In this document: positions 46,455-58,587 of the stretch, in pieces | Position numbering within the stretch: the first letter of the stretch is position 1 | Layout: each line of letters opens with the position of its first letter | Source: Pachyseris speciosa | Taxonomy: Eukaryota; Cnidaria; Anthozoa; Scleractinia; Pachyseridae | Assembly: GCA_016490735.1 (NCBI GenBank) | Contig: JAEMWC010000036.1 | Span: 967,501 to 1,031,500 of the forward strand | DNA length: 64,000 bases | Reading direction: 5' to 3' | Notes under the pieces: generated by a model | The model's database searches: none | Seen by the model: only the letters and a program-made list of their open reading frames with translations | Told to the model about the DNA's origin: nothing | Made by a program: the position numbers and the translations under genes

Positions 46455-48497
46455 ACACAATTTCAGTTTATTTTGATGGACTGGAACATTGTCTCGCCAA
46501 ACCTCGGTCAGAAGCAAGATATACGAGGGACTGAACGGCAAGAGAAATGTCCAGGTTATTCTTCAAGAAATGGCTTTTATAAGTCTGATGTGTAACACAA
46601 AAACTAGTACCACGGCCAAACAAAATAAAAAACAACAACAACAAGAGCGATTTTTCTCGTTTTTACGAAACATCGCCTATTTGTAAGAATCGAAAGAAGC
46701 TGGTGAAGTTCGATACGTTGCATCGAGTGCAGGTAAAAGAACATTTTCAACTTGTGTTTATGTTTAGTTTTTAAAAAATGTCGATCGCTGGAAAGATTTC
46801 CAAGGTGAATACTGCTGTAAACTTTGCAGAACTAGTGGTTGTTCACTTTGTTTTGAATAGACTGGCCCATGAGCATATTTACAGACTTGTGAAGTCGACA
46901 GTTGCCGTTGAAATCATTAAAGAGCTGGTCTCTGAGAAAGTGAAGCAAAGCTGGAAATGAAAATTCTTAACCCCTCTTCATTTTTTATTTGGAGGTAGGT
47001 TGCCTTTCGGGATGAACAAAAATGGTCATATAAGGGTCACCTGATGTATCGTTGTCATGGTAACCACAATTGACCATACCCGCCTCCAGCTCATGTTTTG
47101 AGCAAAAATTTTACTCTGAAATGGCCGACAGATATGAATTTATTTCTAGAGTGAATGTGAGACAATTCAAACGATATTCCACCAGGAGGTAGGGCTATTC
47201 CTCTACTTTGAAACAAATGTTGTTATAGTATTTTGCGTTCTAGAAACAAATAGAAAATAGTCGCTTTAGTATGTTGCCTATCGGCCATTTTGACAAACAT
47301 TATAAACAAGCTCGATCAATTCCGTATTTTCTCCAAATGTACTCTCTTCCCGGACACCAAATTCGCAGCAGAGCTTAAGCAAATACTAGAGTTTAGAAAA
47401 TTAGAAACTCTATTTGGGGAAAATTATATTTTGGCCATGGGCGATAAACACATTTGATACAAATTTGAAAACACCTCAAATTTGGCCATTTTCAGACTGG
47501 ATTGGTTTGCTCTAAAAATGGATTATAGTAAGCGTTTAAGCTCTTAACATGTTTTCTACCATCTTGTCTGTGAAATAAACTTATGTGAGATGTTTTAGAT
47601 CATTACGATTGATTGAAACAAAGTTTACAGAGAGCCTGTAGCTACCTTGTACGTTTTGGCAACTTAAAGTGCGACGGCTTCGTGTTTGCTCGCTCCATTT
47701 TCTTCACCAATTCGAGCACAAATTCTTATACTCAGGTCAAAACTTATAGCCTCTTTCATCTAAAATAGACTTAGCGATGTTTGCTCACGTATTGATCTAC
47801 TGAACTAGCTTTTAGTAGAGTACAGTGGACAAAGTTGAAACACTGTGAGTCACGATGTTGTGGTCTCTGCCTAAGAAAGTCTATCCAAAGAGTTACAAAA
47901 TGCTTCACCATGTTTAGTAAACGTAGGGCTGTACAATTAGGAAAAGAGTATTTGGCTAAAAGCGACCGGTACACATAACCTTGCGTTCAATGAGAAGCGA
48001 AGAAGTTGTTCTCGAATCGACATTTGTGAAAAGGGACCGGAAATGACAAGGGGCAGACTGCTGACCGGATGTTGACGGACTTATTTTTCATTATTTCTTT
48101 TATTATTGCTACATTTTTGTGGCTACAATTTCTACGTTTCTTATTGCTTTGTTGTTTTCTTAATAACTTGCCAGATATGATATAAGTGGTTTAAGAGCAT
48201 ATACCTCCACAATGCATGACTAATTGGGAAAGGAACAATTCGGCGAAGTTACCTCTTTTTTAATGAGAAGAGGCAGTGACCTGTATCTGCTACTAGAACA
48301 AATTATCAGTTCTGCAAGACGAGGAGCTTGAACCTTTCAAATTTTGCTATTGGCAGAGGGCAGAAGTATACTTTACTGATCGGAAGTATATTTTCGATGA
48401 CAAATTATAAAATGAGCACTGAAGCTGATTTTGCATATCGTAGAAGTCCCAAGGAAATAAACTGACGGCAAATGAATGGAAAGCTGTACGTTTACAA

Positions 48498-49401
48498 CCA
48501 GGCGTAGTCAATCGACAGAAATCGATATCGGAAATCAACCGATAAGATCAATATCAATCGCTATCAATCGCCGATTGCTATCGATTGATATCGGAAATCG
48601 ATAACAATCGATATCACAGGAAAAAACATGTATCGGTCGTTATCGATTGGCAAAAATCGATAGCAATCGATAGTAATAGATAGCTATCGATAATCCTAAG
48701 AAGTATTTGTTTCAAACATATTATGGATATTAGCGAAGATGGTGTTGCTATTTAGTATATAAAGAACGGCGAGACCTGCGCTTTAAATCGTTAACCATGT
48801 TATTATTACTGATTTCAGCATCTAATCAATTGGAGTTGTTCATTGTGTTGTTGGTTTTCTGGGATTTCAAAAAGATTTCAACATGTCCATTCAATCCAGC
48901 ACTGTCGACTGCACTTGCAGTAAGATTTATTTTGAGGCAATCTCGCGTGGATGAGTATCCAACTCAATGCGATAAATGCACGGACATTGTAACCCTCCAG
49001 ATCGCTGACACCTCAGTGGCCGCGACTTGTTATTCCGGTATTATGAACTGTGCTGAAGCTGAAGATCGATAAACACATCAAATTGTTCCTGTTATGGTTT
49101 TTGTTCTTATTGCATTTTGTTGATTATTGTAAAACTATTGCATACTATGGTGACTGCCGGGCTGACAACGAATAAAACCACACGGACATCGGTAAAGTGG
49201 CGATAACAATCGATAATAATCGTTAACAATAGATAGTACAATCATTATCGATTTCTATCGGAAATCGATATCAATCGATATCACAGCTTTTTTCTTTATT
49301 GATTTCTATCGATTGGAATCGGAAATCGATATCAGTCTTTGATGGTTATCGATTGCTATTGATTGTTATCGATTATCGGTTTATCGATTGACTACGCATG
49401 G
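48498..49401. mobile_element. hAT-type non-autonomous element, 904 bp, with 8-bp target duplication
   Basis: The ends CCAGGCGTAGTCAATCGA and TCGATTGACTACGCATGG are near-perfect inverted repeats. The flanks GTTTACAA (48490-48497 and 49402-49409) are an exact 8-bp direct repeat, the hAT signature. The sister duplication at 4128-4145 shows the site unoccupied. Both subterminal regions (about 200 bases each) are packed with AATCGATA/TATCGATT repeats, which may bind a transposase. The internal 91-codon frame (48797-49072) has no recognisable domain. Confidence 0.92.
48797..49072 (+). CDS. Small ORF inside the hAT-type element, not recognised
   Basis: 91 codons with a hydrophobic start (LLLLISASNQLELFIVLLVF) and a Cys-bearing C-terminal half (CDKCTDIVTL). 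It is not part of any transposase I recognise. It could be a captured fragment or a chance frame; the element is otherwise too short to be autonomous. Confidence 0.2.
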   Translation: MLLLLISASNQLELFIVLLVFWDFKKISTCPFNPALSTALAVRFILRQSRVDEYPTQCDKCTDIVTLQIADTSVAATCYSGIMNCAEAEDR

Positions 49402-50339
49402 GTTTACAAATTTTACGGGTTCGTAGGGGGAAGGGGGGGGGGGGTGATTGCACAGGAAGCGTTATAACGTTATAATCCGACAAGGAAATTATAGGGGCGC
49501 CGATCCAAAATATGGCGAGGGGGCCGAAGAAATAAATAAAACCGCCTGATGCACAATACCTCAGTTGGTCACTGCTGCCTCCTCGGCCCCACCCCTAAAT
49601 CTGCCACTGAATTACCAGGCATATGGAAACCCACGGACTAGGAAAAAAAACCGCGAGAAGATCAAGTGCGATTCGCGGAACTCAAGTAAATCTTAGTGAG
49701 GAGACCGGAAAGAAAATCAGCGGTGAGATCGATGTCGGTCAGGCAGACGAAACGAACTCGGGGCCAGAATGGCAAACAATTATTTGCCCTTGAAGATTTC
49801 TTAACACCACGACATATCTCTTTATACCTCTCTCCCATGGGCGCCAGCCAAGGAAGAATGTCCTAGATGCAGTTAAGATAGCTACAGAGGAACGGAGAGA
49901 AAATGATACACTAGCCGCAGTACCCGACGAGTTAGCTGAGAGCTGCTGCTATACATACAAGAGGCCGTTAAATATGTGTTCCCTGCACAGAGATGAGCTT
50001 TAGCCCAACCCTACTCTAAAGAGTTTATACCTTGAGTTCCCCGCGGCATTCGTCGCGTGTCGGGAAGAAAAAGGAAGCCATATACACTGTATGTTAATGT
50101 CCTGCTCAGGTTTACGTTAGTAGTATCTTTTATTTGCCTCTGAAAACAGGGGTGTGCTAAAGTTGGCATCAAAGGGGTACTGTTGATGTCTCTTTATCCT
50201 TGCCTAAGACAGAAATAATGACTTAGTAAAGATTTCTTAGGCACCGCACTTTTGCTCTTGATGAAGCTCAACATCCACCTCATGTGCTTAAAATATTCAG
50301 GGTTTATTAAAGAAGGGCAAACTGGATCGAAACTAGATC

Positions 50340-50360
50340 TGAAAAGTGTTTCTTTTTTTC

Positions 50361-50397
<37 letters not shown>

Positions 50398-50432
50398 TTT
50401 TTTGTTTGTTTGTTTTTTTTTTTTTTTTTTTT
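50340..50432. repeat. Expanded poly-T/TTTTC tract
   Basis: About 90 bases of nearly pure T with TTTTC and TTTG interruptions. The sister position at 4580-4592 has 13 T, so the tract expanded after duplication, or contracted there. Confidence 0.95.
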
Positions 50433-51158
50433 CTTACCGCTAAAACTAAGCGCTTCCACAAAGCTTCTGTAAACCTCGAGATGCGCGAAATGTCTTGAAT
50501 TGCGTTACGCGTGTGGCTGATCAAGACCAGTAATGACACTGTGATGAGCTTGCATTTTGAGCCTTCCTTGCGGAATACATGAGAAAGAAGCTCAAGACTA
50601 CGTAAACCACCCTCTGAAAAATTGACCACTATTTAATCGTTTCGGTATTGTTATTTATCCTTTAAACCTCGCGTTTATGTGCTTTCCTTTTCTTCCAACT
50701 GAGTTTGCGCCATTACGTAAGGCCATGAACTGGAAGAGAATTTCATAACCACTATAGGTCTAAAAACTAGCTAACGCTTAACGACTTGCCTTTGTTTTGG
50801 ATCTTGTAGCTGAAATGGCATTACATTCCTTAAGGCATCCTGCGGACTTTGTGATGAACTTGGAAGAAGTTTGACTTGATTCACAGATCAGTAGAAGCGC
50901 GTGTATTAATGACGCTAAAATGACCTTGATCAAATGGTATCGTACAGCCTTGAACGTACCCCATACAGTGACAACGGCGTACATTCTACTGAAGCTTCGC
51001 TTTGTTTAGTCTGTCAATCAGAATGAACAATTGCGAGCGACAGTGGGACTTTACAAGGAAGTAGAATGCACCAAAGGGAACCAGGTTCATGTTCGGCCTT
51101 AGCAATGCCATGCTGATGACGTCTGACAAGGTTGAAACAGCTGTCCATGCCTGCTAAT

Positions 51159-52250
51159 AGAGACCTTAAGCAACTCACGACGACGGTTCTGTGGACACCG
51201 GCCGTGAGCATGAGAGACTTTTTATTTGCTAGTTAAGTTAATTATGGCATCCCTTAGAGCTACTAGAGAAGCTTTATTGTTTGCATACTGTGAGGAATGG
51301 TTGGATGATGTGGAGTTTCTTGCTGCGAATGAGCTCAACACTTCTATAAACCGCGACTTTCCGTATTATTCCTACGGCCAGTTTGATTTCGACGCTTCAT
51401 TTCGCCAGTTTGATTTCCTCCTTCACGCTATCGTAGCTGAGTATGTTGCCGAATTTCGTTTTGAGAAGCGACACCTTCTGTGTGCTACAGATCCCGTCTC
51501 CAATGAAACGTTTCCACTGGAACGGAAGCACTCTTGTGTGTTCCTGAAAAATGAAATAATTGTTTACAACCGGCTTCATCGTGTGCAATAATTCTGCTAA
51601 GCAAGGTTTAAAAAAGGCATGTAATCAAACCGTTTAACTTAAAGAAATTGTAAGGAATACTCGGCAGCTTAAACAGTGGGTGGATTGTCGTTATATTGTA
51701 AAAAATCTGCCTTAAAACATCATCACCGACGGTAAACATTTCTCGGAAATGATTTGGCGCTTCTGAGAAGCCGCCTTGCCAAAAATACAGCTTTCATTCT
51801 ATTTTTTTTACTGAAATGTAATTTTTACTTGAGAGAATAAAAAAGTACTTTCATAGCCACATTTCCTCTGAGCCTATATGAATATAAAACTCCAAGGATA
51901 GCGCGTACTGACAACTCGAAGAAACCATCTCCGATTCTAGACGAGAAATTTCTCGAGTGAATAAAAAGCTCCAAACTCGTCAAATAGCGCCAGAAAATAT
52001 ATCTTCGATCTCAGAAAGCCCAAAACAACATATTCGTGTGATTTGCTTTCTTAAAATGTGAAGGAAAAAAGAAAATAATGATACGAATACTCACCTCCAG
52101 AAGACGACCTCAAAACCATGTGTCGCCCGACGTCGTCAGCTGAACGACGACTCAAGTCTTGTGATAGACATGCGTGGTAGCTACAAATATTACATTTTTA
52201 CTTCCGGTCGTCGAATTTGGCGTCGTCGTCGTGAGTTGCTTAAGGTCTCT
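51159..52250. mobile_element. Harbinger-like element, 1092 bp, with 3-bp target duplication
   Basis: The ends AGAGACCTTAAGCAACTCAC and GTGAGTTGCTTAAGGTCTCT are exact complements (about 27 bases in all) flanked by AAT on each side. Copy Y near 5315 reads CTGCTAATGCTTAGG without the insert. A 3-bp target duplication and an internal Harbinger-type protein remnant fit the PIF/Harbinger class. It lacks a full transposase, so it is non-autonomous. Confidence 0.88.
51244..51591 (+). pseudogene. N-terminal Harbinger-type transposase remnant
   Basis: About 115 codons from the ATG at 51244: ATREALLFAYCEEWLDDVEF, then FPYYSYGQFDFDA and AEFRFEKRHL, ending IIVYNRLHRVQ. In cnidarian Harbinger transposases similar LLLAY...FPYW.Y..FDLD and EFRF segments precede the DDE domain, which is missing here. 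It has a start and a stop, so a short product is possible. Family call is by resemblance. Confidence 0.5.
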
Positions 52251-52634
52251 AATGCTTAGGCTCAATCTTTGATTTGGCAGATTTAAGGGGTAATGCCCGC
52301 TACCATGTGGCCTTAGTGCCCTTAGAGTGGCTTCAGCTTACAAGATCACATTAATTTGTGAGGTATCCTTGTCACTCCAGCCACATCCCACAAGCTTTAT
52401 GTTTTTACTGCTTTATTTTATCAAACTGTAAGGAACTACTGCAAGGGCTGGTCAAACCATAGTTATGAAGGAGACCATTTTGGCATATCACGTGATCCTG
52501 AGCATGAACACACAATTCCAAGATGGCGGCCAGCTAGTAGCATCATGCGAGCTTTGTTGGACACTTGTTTTCGAATTTTGTGGACATTAAACGGCCACTT
52601 GATCAATTTATCAAGTGCAGCGTATTTCTCAGTG

Positions 52635-52872
52635 ATGCCAGGCGACAACTGCGCCGTTTTTGGTTGAGGTTCGTGTAGGAGAACGAAGAGAATCGGCATT
52701 TTCAAGTTACCTCCGGCGAAGCACGAAGCTCACTCACAGGGGAAATGACGAGACGAATGGCTTGGAGTGATCAAGAAGACCAGAGAAATGGATCAGGCTT
52801 TGAGGACGCTGCTCAAGAACGACAAAATATATACATGTGAGAGGCATTTCGCACCTGAGGATATTAAAATAT
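52635..52872 (+). pseudogene. THAP zinc-finger exon with two in-frame stops
   Basis: From ATG the frame reads MPGDNCAVFG, TGA, GSCRRTKRIGIFKLP, later a second TGA, then [12 protein letters not shown] and [12 protein letters not shown], ending at a GTAAGTG donor. This is the C2CH THAP pattern (C...C...W...C..H). One TGA replaces the second zinc Cys (TGT) of the usual CAVFGC motif and the other replaces the conserved Trp (TGG). THAP domains are sequence-specific DNA binders of P-element-type transposases and derived host factors. Confidence 0.85.
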
Positions 52873-53489
52873 GTAAGTGTGACTTTGTTTTCTCCCAGAT
52901 CATAGGGATAGGTTTTCAAGCACTTTTCTAAGCTGTACACGTATCGTTGGTTGTAATTGCAATTCTTCCTAGCTCATAAAGTGAAATAGCCTGAAAGCTC
53001 TGTCTTTCCTTGAAATCCTTGAAAAGCTTTGGATTTTAATTTTAAATTTAAAGGTGCTTGAAAAGAAGAATTTCTGCTGAAAGTGCAAGTGAAAATCATG
53101 AAAACTTCTTGAAGTTTTGTTCAACTTTGAAATAATTTAGGATTAAGACTTATGTCAAAGTCAGTAAATTTATGTTCCATTTTATATCTGGGGTGCTTTT
53201 TTGAAGTTTGCTATTGACCAATGAAAACATTTTAAAACATAGTGTAAGACAAAGTACACTTGCTGTGAACACTCCTTGAAAAATCAGTGTTTGATGCTTG
53301 AATAATCCTTGAATTTGATGTGCACCCATATTAGCCAGAACAGACTATGTATAATGTTGTCATTAAATGTTTGTATGTATGAATTCCAGATCCTATTTAC
53401 AAAACAGTGTTTGAATTTTCTCCTTTTTTATATTGTAAAATGAAAATGTTTTGATTTTGAAAATGATTTCATTCTCAATGTTATTACAG

Positions 53490-53580
53490 GTTCCAGCTCT
53501 GGGTGGAATTCCTTGAATACCTGAGACAGTGGAATGAGAATGCAGAGAACAGACCTGGTAACTTCAGCCAAAATGCAAGC
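53490..53580 (+). pseudogene. P-element/THAP9-type C-terminal fragment
   Basis: After a TTATTACAG acceptor the frame reads [18 protein letters not shown] and RPGNFSQNA. This resembles the segment (FLdYL..WE.....G.F) just before the helical C-terminus of P-element-like transposases. Its phase does not fit directly onto the THAP exon, so intervening exons are lost. It is cut off by the TIR element at 53607. Confidence 0.45.
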
Positions 53581-53606
53581 GGGGGGCCCCCGCCCATTAC
53601 AGAATC

Positions 53607-54843
53607 GCGCCCATTGAAAAGCGTCGCCCGGGAAAAGTGGGGTACCCATGATGCTTTGCGGGCACAACGACCTCTGAACGAGGTTGCAAAGATCCGCCGC
53701 CGGTTTCGATCTCTTAAGATCCAAATAGACGTATTCCCAAACGGGAGTTGAAAGATTTCCCTCTGCGTCCGCTCACAGACAATGCAGATACAATTGGAGC
53801 AATTTCGTATTGTTTGAAAGTGTCGAAATGCTCTTTCCACCGTTAAAGGCCTCTCGTGTATATCAACAGAGTTTGAAGAGTTTATGCAAATCCATGCAAG
53901 TAATCTTTCGCGACAAATGATTGAAGCGACGTTCTCCCCGTGGAATTCAGTAGAGCTTATCTGTCCGTGTTTCTAAGCGAATCTTTTCCTTGTTGTTTTA
54001 AGGAGAATCTGATTCACGTAGAGAGTTGGTGAATTCGTGTTCTAAGCGATTTTCGCGCTTTGTGATCGCCAATTGGCCGACACGCTCGGTGAATTATGAA
54101 ATGTTCCAGTTTGCCGATCGTTGTTTGTCTGCTGAAGTTGGAAATTAGCACGTGCTTGCGTGTTTTCAGCCCACGGACTTTGGTTTTCAGTAAATAGGTT
54201 AGCTTACCAAAAAGTATTTATTCTGTACCTAACAGCAAGGAAGAGATAAAAATATATCTACCGCTGCAATGTTTTTTGGTTTCTTTGCGAAACTGATTGT
54301 CCCATCGGAAACCATCACCACACACGCTTTCGCTTAGCTCAGATTACATCGATCGATTTGTTTTGTGTCGTCAAGCGCAAAAATACGGTGAAATTAGACA
54401 AGTCACTACCTTAGAATTACCTGCCGTGCATACAAATTGAAGCCTAAATCAGCTTTCAAAGCTGTATAAATCCTGCCACATTTCCATGCGTTGAATCGCT
54501 TTAAACACCTTGAAAAGAAAGTAATCGTATGCGTATTCAGCATTCAAAGGAATTGAAAACCAGAGAGCTTAATGGTAACTAAATTTTACAACTGACCTAT
54601 ATTTAAACGATATAGCGTAACCGCAATAACCCTTCTGATTACTGCTGTATTCTTCTTCGGTGACCTCCTGGGAAAAGTGCCACGTTTCGGTAGTCTGAGC
54701 AACAACAATACTCGTGGAATCGACGTACACAGGGGATTACATGATTGACAGTAAGATTGAAAGGCCTGCCTGAACTTGCGCATGCTCTTTGTCTTTTTTC
54801 TCGCTTATTTGCATTTTCCCGTGCGACGTTTTTCAATGGGCGC
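53607..54843. mobile_element. TIR element of about 1.24 kb
   Basis: The left end GCGCCCATTGAAAAGCGTCG and the right end CGACGTTTTTCAATGGGCGC are complements over about 30 bases with two mismatches. No target duplication is obvious and no ORF has a recognisable domain. Superfamily unknown. Confidence 0.75.
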
Positions 54844-54979
54844 TTGGATGTGTATCACAGGAAACTTTTGGTAATCCCCAATTTGGGAAAAAAGTGGGTT
54901 GTTTCAGGGTTTCCTTTGGGTTTTCCATGTGAATTTCCCAGATTGGGAAAATGATACCAAACCCATGTATGGGACAAGA

Positions 54980-55386
54980 ATATCCCAGTAATTACCTTGA
55001 CATGGGTTTTTTATGTCCCAGTAATTACCCTGGCATGGGTTTTTTATGTCCCAATGATTTCCCCTGCATGGGATTTTAATGTCCCAGTGATTTCCCTGAC
55101 ATGGGGTTTTTATGTCCCAGTAATTACCCTGACATGGGCTTTTTATGTCCCAATGATTTCCCTGGCATGGGATTTTTATGTCCCAGCGATTTCCCTGACA
55201 TGGGGTTTTTATGTCCCAGTAATTACCCAGGTGTGGGATTTTTATGTCCCAGTGATTTCCCTGACATGGGGTTTTTATGTCCCAGTAATTATCCAGATGT
55301 GGGTTTTTTATGTCCCAATGATTTCCCTGGCATGGGATTTTCTGTCCCAATGATTTCCCTGACATGGGGTTTTTATGTCCCAGTAA
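54980..55386. repeat. 33-bp minisatellite, about 12 units
   Basis: The unit is ACATGGGGTTTTTATGTCCC plus AGTAATTACCCTG or AATGATTTCCCTG. The two spacer types alternate irregularly, so units form higher-order pairs. The period is a multiple of three, which keeps long frames open on both strands; these are not genes. Confidence 0.95.
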
Positions 55387-55399
55387 TATGCTAAACATT

Positions 55400-56460
55400 T
55401 TTTTTACCATCAGTATTACATGTATAACAATAGTTCCCTCTTTCAACAGACTGAAGTGCCTCTAAACCTCCCCATAAATTAGTTTCCAGTATGAACCACA
55501 AAATGCATGGTCAATCAAATAATCATCAGAATCAGAATTTCCAGCAATAACTTTAATTGAAAACTCAAGTCTAGAGATATCAGTAAGTGTGTATTAAGTT
55601 CTCTATTGATAATTGAAAGGCTGGAGGCTGCAGAGTTATAATCAGCTCTTCTGACTGTCTTGGTCTTTCCTGTTTTTGCTTAGATTCTACAGTCATCTTG
55701 TATGGAGCCCTTAATTAAGTACAAAACAATGCCTTTTTTCTTTGTTAGTTTACTTTTATGACTGGCTTTTAATTTGACAATAAATTACCAGTGTAGTAAC
55801 CTAAATGAACAGCTCGGTGGCTTGTGTTGCTTCCTTGCTTTTATTGTTTGATAGAGCAATAACACTCAACTACTTTCTTCAGCAGATTGAAAAACAATTA
55901 CTGAAATCATGGTGTTAGTGAAAACTGTGCCTGCATGCAACCTGTGATTTTGCTCAAAAATGGGCCACGATTAATCTAAGCAAAAAGAAAAAGACTGAGA
56001 ATGTCACACCAGCTGAATAAATACCAGTAAACCTACTGTCGCTGTAAGTCAGTAGCACTCTCAGACATTAAAACTTTTACTTAGACGACGACAACATAAT
56101 TAACAAATTAGTGGTATTATTATTGTATGTATAAAAAAAAATAATAGAGAAATATCAAGTTACATCTGGGCCTCTTTTGTTGTTGCATTTACTGTCCCTT
56201 TACAAACTTTGCATTAAAAATTTTGGCAGACTAAGATCTTATGTGAAAAACAATTACCTAAAACTTGAACTAAGAATTTAATGAACCAAAACTATGTACA
56301 CCTGAAATGCCATTTTTTAATGTACTGTGCTCTGGTTGATTGTCAACATCCCTACTGAAAGCAATTAATTGTATAGGAAGTGAATGATCCTTTAGTTTTT
56401 ATTTCTAATAAACTACAGCATTATACATTTATACATAACACAAATGCAATTCATGCACAT
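55400..56460. other. No gene recognised
   Basis: Region downstream of the spliced minus-strand gene. Probably its 3' UTR and flank; no ORF or repeat of note. Confidence 0.45.
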
Positions 56461-56465
56461 CAGGT

Positions 56466-58587
56466 CTAAAATGCAATTTCTGTGGCAATGGTTATGTCAT
56501 CTTTGTTCTTAACTTCTCCATGTTTAACATTTAACTTGCAATAATCATTCCTTATCAGTTTTTTGGCCAACACAGCCATAAGCTCTATAGGCTTCAACCC
56601 AGTCAAGTTCTTGTGTTGAACAGAAAACTTTTTTTTCAGGACATCAATGATTTCTTCCCGTTTCAACACTCTACTAAAAACACTCTTAACTATTACCTGA
56701 TTACCCTTATAGTTTGATTCCCAAGCTTCATCCTGACTTACAGCACATAATGGCTGGGCTTGAGTGGGAGGCAGAGGGGATGCCTGATAGATATTTCCTT
56801 CCTCATCGTCGTCCTCAACTGAATCTGTATCACCACCCTGAGGACTGCTGTTCTCGGTTTCAGATGATCCTCCACTATTTTCCTCAACAGACTACAAAAG
56901 ATATTATATAAATTGTTCACTCTATAGACAATAAACATGCAACATTTGCAAACTCCTGTTATGATAAGGTTCCTAGAGCTCCTGTGAAAAAAGTTGACAC
57001 CCAAAAGGCTTCAAATTAATCACAGAGTGAAATGGGAGAGTGCTAGGTGTACATGCCTCAGCTTCCAAAACAAGACAACAGAACAGATACATACATCTTC
57101 CCCCTTTTGTTTCTTCCTTTGACCACTTGGCTCAATCTTTCGGGTAACTGCAACCTGGAAACAGTTCAACATTAATTAATGGCATTCATCAGTCAGTTTG
57201 GAGTAATTCTCAGTGGGATTCCAGTATTTATCTGACTAGCCTTAGCTGCTAAACTGGTTAAAGTTGAAGTTCTATATAAATACATAGTAACACAAAATCT
57301 TTTGTGAGCCTTCCTTGAGCCATCAATGGAAAGGATTTTATGGGATCTTTACAGCACTTCAAATTCAACATTACTAAATTTCAGAAACCCTTTGTTCAAA
57401 AGAAGACAAGGTAATGAATTTCGACAAATAATCTACAGAAAAACATGTACACATTCAAGTGACTTCTTACCAAATTTTGTCTAAACATTTAACAAGCCGG
57501 AATTTTTTCCCAAAAAGAAACATATCAAAGCGAAACACAAACCTTGCAAGATGGGCTTTTGTTCTTTTTGTATCGTCGCTGCTCACTAAAAAACGTCTTA
57601 ATATGATTTGCAATGCCTTCCTCGTTGAAATTAGTTTCTGGTATGGCACATTCCGAAGCAATTTTGGCAGAGAATTCTTTCAACTCTTTTTTTGTCTCTG
57701 GGCTGTTGAATTTTGGGCAGCTGTTTCCCCATCTGGTTGTGGCCAGAATTCCAATCTTCTTTCTCCTGTAAAGAATAACGAAGAAATGTAAGCTTAAAAC
57801 CTCAATTCGTTTTTCGTCTGTCATAGCTGGTGCACGAAATTTCCTTGGCAAAACTATACTAATTCACAGCTTATTAAAAATACATAACATAAAAAGGTAA
57901 TCATGGCATACTTGGATAGATAAAGTTGTTTCATTTCCGGGGTAAAATTTGACATTTCCGCCATGGTTGGTTTGGGGGGCGCTGGTGAACATATCAATGG
58001 ACGTAAACAGCCGCGGCCATGAGATGCGATTTTGGTCTCAAATTCTTGTTTGAAACGTGATGCTTTGCCGTATGTGAAGCCAAGTTTTCCAAATATAGGA
58101 GCGTCTGCATCTCTGTCTGCTAAATCAGCTATTAACTGTGGTGAATTGATTTCCTCTCCTGTACAGTAGTGAAAGAACAAAATGAGAGTAAGCTTTATAA
58201 CATTAAATAGATGCGTTCGCGTGGGAATCAAAAATGGCGCCAATTTTATTTCACACACAACAAGCTGGCGAACACAAGCTGACACATTTATGCAAAGAAA
58301 TCGCACATGTATAAAACAGGTTTAGTAACAAGTCACTTTAGGTACTCAAGAAAAAGGCGAAAAGAAAACAGGTTGGAGGTTGCGATAGCTTCCATGAAAC
58401 CTCAAGAGATAGACTGAATATTTTAGGTTCATGCTCAAGTTACTTTCAGTGCAAAATTACTTTACGACTTACTTTGAAGGGCTTCATAAATGTCGTCGCC
58501 AAATAAGCGGCTTATCTTTTCAAAGACGTCAGTGTTTCCACTTTCATCGCTTCCTCCACTTTCAACAGTCACTTTGCTTGCCATCAT
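56466..58587 (-). CDS. Spliced host-like gene of unknown function, 356 residues
   Basis: Five exons join without a frame break: 58587-58473, 58158-57912, 57765-57543, 57154-57095 and 56891-56466. All introns are GT-AG. The N-terminal part (KISRLFGDDIYEAL, then NSPQLIADLADRDADAPIF and LGFTYGKASRFK) is helical and resembles a SAM- or death-fold-like module. The middle is basic (SEQRRYKKNKSPSCK, RKIEPSGQRKKQKGE) and could be a nuclear localisation signal. An acidic Ser-rich linker follows, then a C-terminal helical domain (KREEIIDVLKKKF, LKPIELMAVLAKKLIRNDYC). This suggests a nuclear DNA- or chromatin-binding protein, but I do not recognise the family. It starts 240 bases from, and divergent to, the next gene. 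Confidence 0.75.

Larger units (their letters stand above)
44481..52430 (+). repeat. Segmental duplication copy B (sister blocks at 11.6, 13.2-15.6 and 0.7-5.5 kb)
   Basis: This is the most continuous version: 44481-45978 matches copy X and 46447-52430 matches copy Y. It is interrupted by four elements described separately (45979, 46082, 48498 and 51159). The poly-T tract at 50340-50432 is expanded relative to the 13-T run at 4580. No gene is supported in the duplicated part. Confidence 0.85.

Noticed and set aside
54904..55446. 180-codon minus ORF and two plus ORFs with 11-residue repeats
   Set aside because: They follow from a 33-bp tandem repeat whose length is a multiple of three; open on both strands, so not evidence of coding.
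57525..58306. Two independent single-exon genes of 108 and 150 codons
   Set aside because: They are internal exons of one spliced gene plus intron read-through; GT-AG junctions join them in phase.
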